This document shows positions 61,701 to 64,000 of a stretch of 64,000 nucleotides of DNA, piece by piece. The notes below the pieces were generated by a model. That model saw nothing but the letters and a program-made list of their open reading frames with translations, had not been told where the DNA came from and did no database searches. Made by a program: the position numbers and the translations under genes. This DNA comes from Niebla homalea (lineage: Eukaryota > Ascomycota > Lecanoromycetes > Lecanorales > Ramalinaceae): assembly GCA_019925105.1 (NCBI GenBank), contig JAHGAU010000039.1, positions 400,488 through 464,487 on the forward strand. Reading direction: 5' to 3'. Every line of letters starts with the position of its first letter. Positions within the stretch are counted from its first letter, which is position 1.

Positions 61701-64000
61701 TTTACTTATAAGTATAATTTTTATAACGTCTATATCTGTATCTATAACTATATTATAATAAATATAAAATATACGTATAAAATTTATATATATATTTATT
61801 ACGGCTTTAATAATTTAAAGAAAGGTTTAAAGTTATTAACCGCGGGAATAAAAATTCTAAGCATTAATAATAAAGGGATTTATAGAATTATATTATTAAA
61901 GTTACTCCGAATTCTTTAAGTATTTATTAACGATAATTACCTTATTTAAGATCTATTTAACCTCGTATTTAATATAAGCTTAAATACGGTATTAACTCCT
62001 TATTATAACGATCTTATTAACTTTTATATAAGGAAGCTTAATTATATTAAGTTTATTTTTACGTTATTAAAGTATTAAATATAATATAACCGCTTTTAAT
62101 AAACTTACTTAAAAGTTATTTAACGTATAAAATTATAATACCGGAAGTTTCTTTTATTAAATTTAACGTTTATTACGTTATTAACTATTAAATAGCCTTT
62201 ATAATTATTAATATTTAAAGATAATTTTATAAAAGTATTTAAAATTAAATTAAAAAATATTTAACTTAACTTCGTTTTTTATAAAAGTCGCGGTTATAAT
62301 TATAATAATCAATAATACCTCCTTAATTATAATCTTAAACTATAATAGTTAAAGGCGTTTTAATAATAATAAATAAGATTTATATTTAACGGGCTTATTA
62401 ATAATAAAAGGGTATACGCTTTTTTAACCGGTTAATATTAATAATAAATTATATATATAGGAAGCATAAGTCCCCCGTTAACCCTATTATATCTTTTATA
62501 ATATTAATAAAGCTATAGGGCGAGGGCTACGTTAACTATATTAATATTAAGTCTTTTTATTTATAATTAAGTTGACTTAATTAATTAACTTAGTTTTTTC
62601 TAATTAATAAAGTTATTATTACTTAAAACCTTTTAAGATAACGGCTTAAAGTATAATAATTTAATTAATTTAACGTTTTAAAAAAATCGCTATATTTAAT
62701 TAACCGTCCGTTAACCAAATATAATTATATCTTTAAATATAGGTATTAACCTTTAAGAAATTCTTATTATATTTAAAATAATAAATTTCCGTTACGTTTT
62801 ATATAATAGCTTTATATTACGTTTCTAACGCTCCTTTATATCGTTTTTAAATAGGCAGTTAACGTAACGAGATCTTTAAAACCGGTTAAATAATAATATT
62901 TACGATTAATACTTTAAAGGAAACATTTATATTAATAGAATTATTATTATTATCGATAATATTAATTATATAAAAGAGTTACGCGTTTACGTTTAAGTTA
63001 ATTTATAAAATAAATAATTTCACTTTTTAATTACGTTTGCTTTTTTAATTACCGTTTTCTTTTTTAAATTAAAAAGTCCTTTTTTATATTAGAATAATAA
63101 GCTATATTATTAAAGTTTAATTAAATGCCGGCTTAAAGGATTTATTATTTATCGGGCAATATTTAAAGTTTACTTTAACGTTTTAACTTTTATAATGGAT
63201 ATTAAAGTTATTAAGTATTTTAACGGTTTAAATAATATTTATAATAGCTATTATTATTATTATAAGAATATAAAACTTACCCTTAAGTATATTAATAATA
63301 TATAGAATATCCTTTTTTAAAGTTCAGCCTTTAAAAGGAAAATAATTAATAAGTTCCCTTAAACTATAAGATAATTTTAAGATTAATAATATTTAATAAC
63401 TTATTTCGGATCATTAATTTATATTTTAAGGCATAAATATTATTTATACCGTTATTAAAAGTCTTACGAGCGTAGTCTTTTCTTTAAACGTAAAGGAGGA
63501 AAACATTATTTATTAAATTACTTATTTAATAAACGTTAACGGATTTAATTAAAAGTAACGGGTTTATTCTTAACTCTTTATATATACTTTTATATAATAA
63601 TATACGCGTATAATTAAGGATTTATTATAAATAAGTCGATTACGATAAAAGTATATTTTTAAGTAATAATCTTTATTAACTTTTTTAAGGCGCGAAGGTT
63701 AAAGTATTAATAAGAAATATTAAAGGAATAAGCCGGGTAAAAATGTTAAAAGAATAAGCCCGGTAAGCTTTAATAAGCTTTACGGACTATATGGTATTAA
63801 AATTTACGTTTATTAAGTATACCCTTTTAACGTTATTTAAGTTAAATAAGAATACTTAACCTTTCTTATTTTATACCCGTTATATATAAATCACTATATA
63901 AATCTTATATTATTCGATTATTATTTATAAAGGATAATATAAAAAGTTTTAAATAACGTTAAAATCTATAGTTACCGTTATTTATTCTAGACCATAATCT

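Larger units (their letters stand above)
57764..64000. other. unassigned RIP-mutated sequence to the window end
   Basis: About 6.2 kb saturated with TA. I scanned both strands for RT, integrase, transposase and LTR signals without a convincing hit. Short GC-rich symmetric sites at 61359-61384 and 61684-61700 stand out. The sequence probably represents old transposons beyond recognition by eye. Confidence 0.45.

Noticed and set aside
1..64000. AT-rich sequence as mitochondrial DNA or a bacterial or apicomplexan genome
   Set aside because: Depletion is specific for CA/TG with CG kept, elements are fungal-type Gypsy and Tad1-like LINE, and unmutated islands have normal GC content; this fits RIP in an ascomycete nuclear genome.

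Overview
The window is an extremely AT-rich, gene-poor block from a filamentous ascomycete genome (Pezizomycotina), built almost entirely from nested transposable elements. Over most of its length the dinucleotides CA and TG are nearly absent while TA is in large excess and CG, CC and GG survive. This is the signature of repeat-induced point mutation (RIP, CpA to TpA). Where coding sequence is still legible, the damage is what RIP predicts: stops are mostly TAA/TAG in place of CAA/CAG/TGG, Cys/His codons have become Tyr (TAT), and Asp/Glu have become Asn/Lys. I see no intact host gene, rRNA, tRNA or CRISPR array. A Dothideomycete with AT-rich isochores would fit, but the sequence does not prove the species.

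Layout. 1-885: end of an unidentified element with a little-mutated terminal island. 886-2939: 3' portion of a Ty3/Gypsy element (C) with its 3' LTR. 2940-3040: unmutated island. 3041-4202 plus 11823-11932: one 5'-truncated LINE (LINE1), split by a complete Ty3/Gypsy element (A, 4203-11817, TSD CTTAA). 11933-12559: a SINE-like element. 12874-13242: a solo LTR (TSD GTATT). 13604-13928: an LTR fragment and a 144-bp element. 13929-15337 and 21905-26235: a minus-strand Gypsy element (G), split by a full-length Tad1-like LINE (LINE2, 15338-21892, TSD ATATTTCTATAA). LINE2 itself carries a 732-bp SINE-like insertion (TSD AAATAAGAATTT), and G also carries a 163-bp solo LTR (TSD ATTTC). 26236-33951: a second complete Gypsy element (B, minus strand, TSD ATTAT). 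34916-37089: a second 144-bp element inside a fragment (D) of an A-like Gypsy. 37090-37404: a different LTR. 37405-43303: a Gypsy element of another lineage (E). 43560-45740: a RIP-damaged DUF3435 tyrosine-recombinase gene, the family that includes the captains of Starship elements. 45740-64000: strongly mutated sequence, mostly unassigned, with an unmutated minisatellite, a degenerate minisatellite and a few decayed reading frames.

How the parts relate. A, B, C and D are copies of one Gypsy superfamily with two related LTR types (about 369 and 343 bp). Their 3' internal region holds a reading frame on the strand opposite to pol, a tandem duplication with a hairpin, and a polypurine tract. 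The SINE-like element shares its 3' end and (TCAA)n tail with the LINE and has the same TSD length, so the LINE probably mobilised it. RIP is weakest at the outermost edges of the LTR elements and in insertions shorter than about 400 bp, so local mutation load records element length and copy edges as well as age.
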